From: Streptomyces graminofaciens
Lineage (GTDB): Bacteria > Actinomycetota > Actinomycetes > Streptomycetales > Streptomycetaceae
Reading direction: 5' to 3'
Assembly: GCF_030294945.1 (NCBI RefSeq)
Contig: NZ_AP018448.1
Location: forward strand, 8,342,501 to 8,406,500
DNA length: 64,000 nt
In this document: piece by piece, positions 62,095 through 64,000 of the stretch
Position numbering within the stretch: position 1 is the first letter of the stretch
How the letters are laid out: the number at the start of each line of letters is the position of its first letter
Notes under the pieces: model-generated
The model's input: the letters and a program-made list of their open reading frames with translations, nothing else
What the model was told of the DNA's origin: nothing
The model's database searches: none
Translations under genes and position numbers: made by a program

Positions 62095-62499
62095 CGCACT
62101 CCTCCGCTCGAAGCCCTGGTCCCCGGTGAGGGGTTGAACGGAGCCTACCGTCGAGCACCTCACGCCTGACAAGAGGTATGGGAAAACAGATCCTTTCCGC
62201 AGGAAGCGTTAATTGCCGTCGGTGAGATGCCGTCTGCTGTGCATCATCGGCGATAGTCATTTCTCCTTGACCGCATTTTTACTTCCACTGGAAACTGTTC
62301 CTAAATTACGCCGAAACGCAGCGGAAACAGTTCCGCCGCAGGCTGTGGACGCACTTCAGCGACCAGCCCGGACGGCACCCCGATACGGCTGGGGGATCCG
62401 CGCGCCAAAGCCGCCGTTTCTGAAGCGTGCTCCGTCGATTCCCTCCCCAGAGTTTTTCCGCTCTCTTCGCACCGCCCCTTCGGGGCATGGAGGTTTTGT
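62095..62499. other. Regulatory region upstream of urtA
   Basis: A 405-base gap with an AT-rich core (62200-62320). GGAAACTGTTCC (62290-62301) and GGAAACAGTTCC (62323-62334) are near-identical 12-base repeats 33 bases apart, with CCGAAACGC between them. They resemble GAAAC-type half sites of nitrogen regulators such as GlnR but do not have the full GlnR spacing. Nothing coding was seen. Confidence 0.5.
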
Positions 62500-63753
62500 A
62501 TGTCCGGGCTCAGCATCAGCAGACGTGGCCTGTTGGCCGGTATCTCGGCGGCCGGCGCGGCAGCGGCCCTCAGCGCCTGTGGCGCGAAGACCGGCAGCGA
62601 CGCGTCGTCGGACTCCGCCGCCAAGGCCGACACCTCCGGCAGCACGGTCAAGGTGGGTCTGCTCAACTCGCTGTCGGGCACGATGGCGATCAGCGAGGTC
62701 ACCGTCCACAACTCGCTGCTGCTGGCCGTCAAGGAGATCAACGCGGCCGGCGGTGTGCTGGGCAAGAAGCTGAACCCCATCAGCCAGGACGGCGCCTCCG
62801 ACTGGCCGACCTTCGCGGAGAAGGCGGAGGCGCTGATCAAGGATGACAAGGTCGTGGCCACCTTCGGCTGCTGGACCTCGTCCAGCCGCAAGGCGGTCAA
62901 GCCGGTCTTCGAGCGGTACAAGTCGCTGCTCTTCTACCCCGTGCAGTACGAGGGCCTTGAGGAGTCGCCGTACATCTTCTACACCGGCGCGACCACCAAC
63001 CAGCAGATCGTCCCGGCCCTCGACTACCTGAAGAAGCAGGGCCTGACCAAGCTCTACCTGGTCGGCAGCGACTACGTCTTCCCGCGCACCGCCAACAAGA
63101 TCATCAAGGCGTACGCGAAGGCCAAGGGCATGACGGTGGTCGGCGAGGACTACGCCCCGCTGGGCTCCACGGAGTTCGGCACGATCGTCAACAAGGTCAA
63201 GGACTCCGGCGCGGACGCCGTGTTCAACACCCTCAACGGTGACAGCAACGTGGCCTTCTTCAAGGAGTACAAGTCCTCCGGACTGACCGCGAAGAGCATG
63301 CCGGTCCTGTCGGTCTCCATCGCCGAGGAGGAGGTGAAGAGCATCGGTACCCAGTACCTGGAGGACCAGCTCACCGCGTGGAACTACTACGAGACCACGC
63401 CCGGCGCGGCCAACACCAAGTTCGTGGCGGCCTACCAGGCCGAGTACGGCAAGGACAAGCCGACCTCCGACCCGATGGAGGCCGCCTACATCTCCGTCTA
63501 CCTGTGGAAGGAGATGGTCGAGAAGGCGGGCTCGTTCGACGTGGCGAAGGTGAAGGCCGCCTCGGACGGCATCGAGCTCGACGCCCCCGAGGGCAAGGTC
63601 ACCGTCGACGGTGCCACCCAGCACGTCTACAAGACGGCCCGGATAGGCAAGGTCGGCGCGGACGGACTCATCACCGAGGTGTGGAACTCGGGCAAGCCGA
63701 TCAAGCCGGACCCGTACCTCAAGGGCTACGACTGGGCCTCCGGCCTGTCCTGA
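62500..63753 (+). CDS. urtA: Urea ABC transporter substrate-binding protein UrtA
   Basis: A 417-residue lipoprotein with a twin-arginine-like start ([11 protein letters not shown]), lipobox LSAC (C27) and a type I binding fold: [66 protein letters not shown] and [11 protein letters not shown], the UrtA pattern. It captures urea outside the cell for the UrtBCDE transporter. urtB follows 90 bases downstream. Confidence 0.95.
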   Translation: MSGLSISRRGLLAGISAAGAAAALSACGAKTGSDASSDSAAKADTSGSTVKVGLLNSLSGTMAISEVTVHNSLLLAVKEINAAGGVLGKKLNPISQDGASDWPTFAEKAEALIKDDKVVATFGCWTSSSRKAVKPVFERYKSLLFYPVQYEGLEESPYIFYTGATTNQQIVPALDYLKKQGLTKLYLVGSDYVFPRTANKIIKAYAKAKGMTVVGEDYAPLGSTEFGTIVNKVKDSGADAVFNTLNGDSNVAFFKEYKSSGLTAKSMPVLSVSIAEEEVKSIGTQYLEDQLTAWNYYETTPGAANTKFVAAYQAEYGKDKPTSDPMEAAYISVYLWKEMVEKAGSFDVAKVKAASDGIELDAPEGKVTVDGATQHVYKTARIGKVGADGLITEVWNSGKPIKPDPYLKGYDWASGLS

Positions 63754-63843
63754 CCTCCGGCCCCACCCGTGGCGCGACCCGGCCTCCGCACAGGCCGGGT
63801 CCGCCCCGCGCCCGCACGCCCGTCCCCGACCCGGAGCCGCTTC

Positions 63844-64000
63844 ATGACGGTCATCCTCAACCAGTCCTTCACCGGCATCAGTATCGGTGCCGTGCTCCTG
63901 CTGATCGCGCTCGGCCTGACCCTGACCTTTGGTCAGATGGGCGTGATCAACATGGCGCACGGCGAGTTCATCATGGCCGGCGCCTACACCACCTATGTCC
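63844..64000 (+). CDS. urtB: Urea ABC transporter permease UrtB (5' part only)
   Basis: The first 52 codons ([52 protein letters not shown]) are the N-terminus of a LivH/UrtB-type branched-chain/urea permease with the conserved [12 protein letters not shown] loop. The gene runs off the window end. Confidence 0.93.
   Translation, partial: MTVILNQSFTGISIGAVLLLIALGLTLTFGQMGVINMAHGEFIMAGAYTTYV

Noticed and set aside
62290..62334. Full GlnR operator upstream of urtA
   Set aside because: GAAAC half sites are present but the gTnAC partners do not occur at the required six-base spacing.

Overview
The window looks like chromosomal DNA of a Streptomyces species. It is very GC-rich, it carries four chaplin genes (hydrophobic aerial-hyphae proteins), class F sortase and Nur-type metal-regulatory signals, and many genes overlap at ATGA or GTGA junctions. 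The order from citrate synthase to superoxide dismutase resembles what I recall of the citA-to-sodF stretch of the S. coelicolor core chromosome; this is memory, not a database comparison. No CRISPR array, rRNA or complete tRNA was seen.

Layout. 0-10 kb: citrate synthase; a copper-efflux pair (copZ-copA) with a CsoR-type operator; a TetR regulator divergent from an MMPL exporter with paired operators; a tandem-repeat intergenic region; a zinc alcohol dehydrogenase; an acetyltransferase. 10-18 kb: a myo-inositol catabolic operon (iolC, aldolase-fold protein, iolB, iolD, mmsA) divergent from a sugar isomerase, followed by the tail of a lost integrase. 18-25 kb: a secreted-type hydrolase fused to an ABC ATPase plus its permease, a MITE, a secreted chorismate mutase and a long-chain acyl-CoA ligase.

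25-44 kb is a cell-surface region. Two chaplins, an FAD enzyme/ATP-grasp pair and a GH26-like glycosidase lie next to a nine-gene exopolysaccharide operon (30.9-41.5 kb, minus strand) encoding a secreted DUF3344 protein, two glycosyltransferases, a polyprenyl sugar-phosphate transferase, an O-antigen-ligase-like polymerase, a flippase, a polysaccharide deacetylase, a chain-length protein and a GNAT/CelD-like protein. A third chaplin, two small secreted proteins and a VKOR membrane protein follow.

44.7-50.5 kb is accessory DNA: an IS1380-type element, a degenerate cold-shock-domain gene, two paralogous small peptide genes with a shared leader-like N-terminus and two cysteines each, a membrane M50 zinc protease with an N-terminal domain resembling a peptide-recognition element, and a fourth chaplin behind a near-consensus BldN promoter. 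The peptide-protease locus is my best candidate for an undescribed RiPP-like system, since no known maturase accompanies it.

50.8-64 kb: a D-2-hydroxyacid dehydrogenase; a genomic scar made of a MITE end, arsenic-gene fragments and the 3' half of a tRNA-Arg; a GntR regulator; a CHRD protein-sortase pair; a MucR-like protein; a GNAT protein and tsaD; a cbiE/cobN pseudogene flanked by two Nur-like boxes; a Fur-family regulator divergent from sodF (a third Nur-like box); an AmiC-like binding protein; a MarR regulator; and the start of the urea transporter operon (urtA, urtB cut by the window end).
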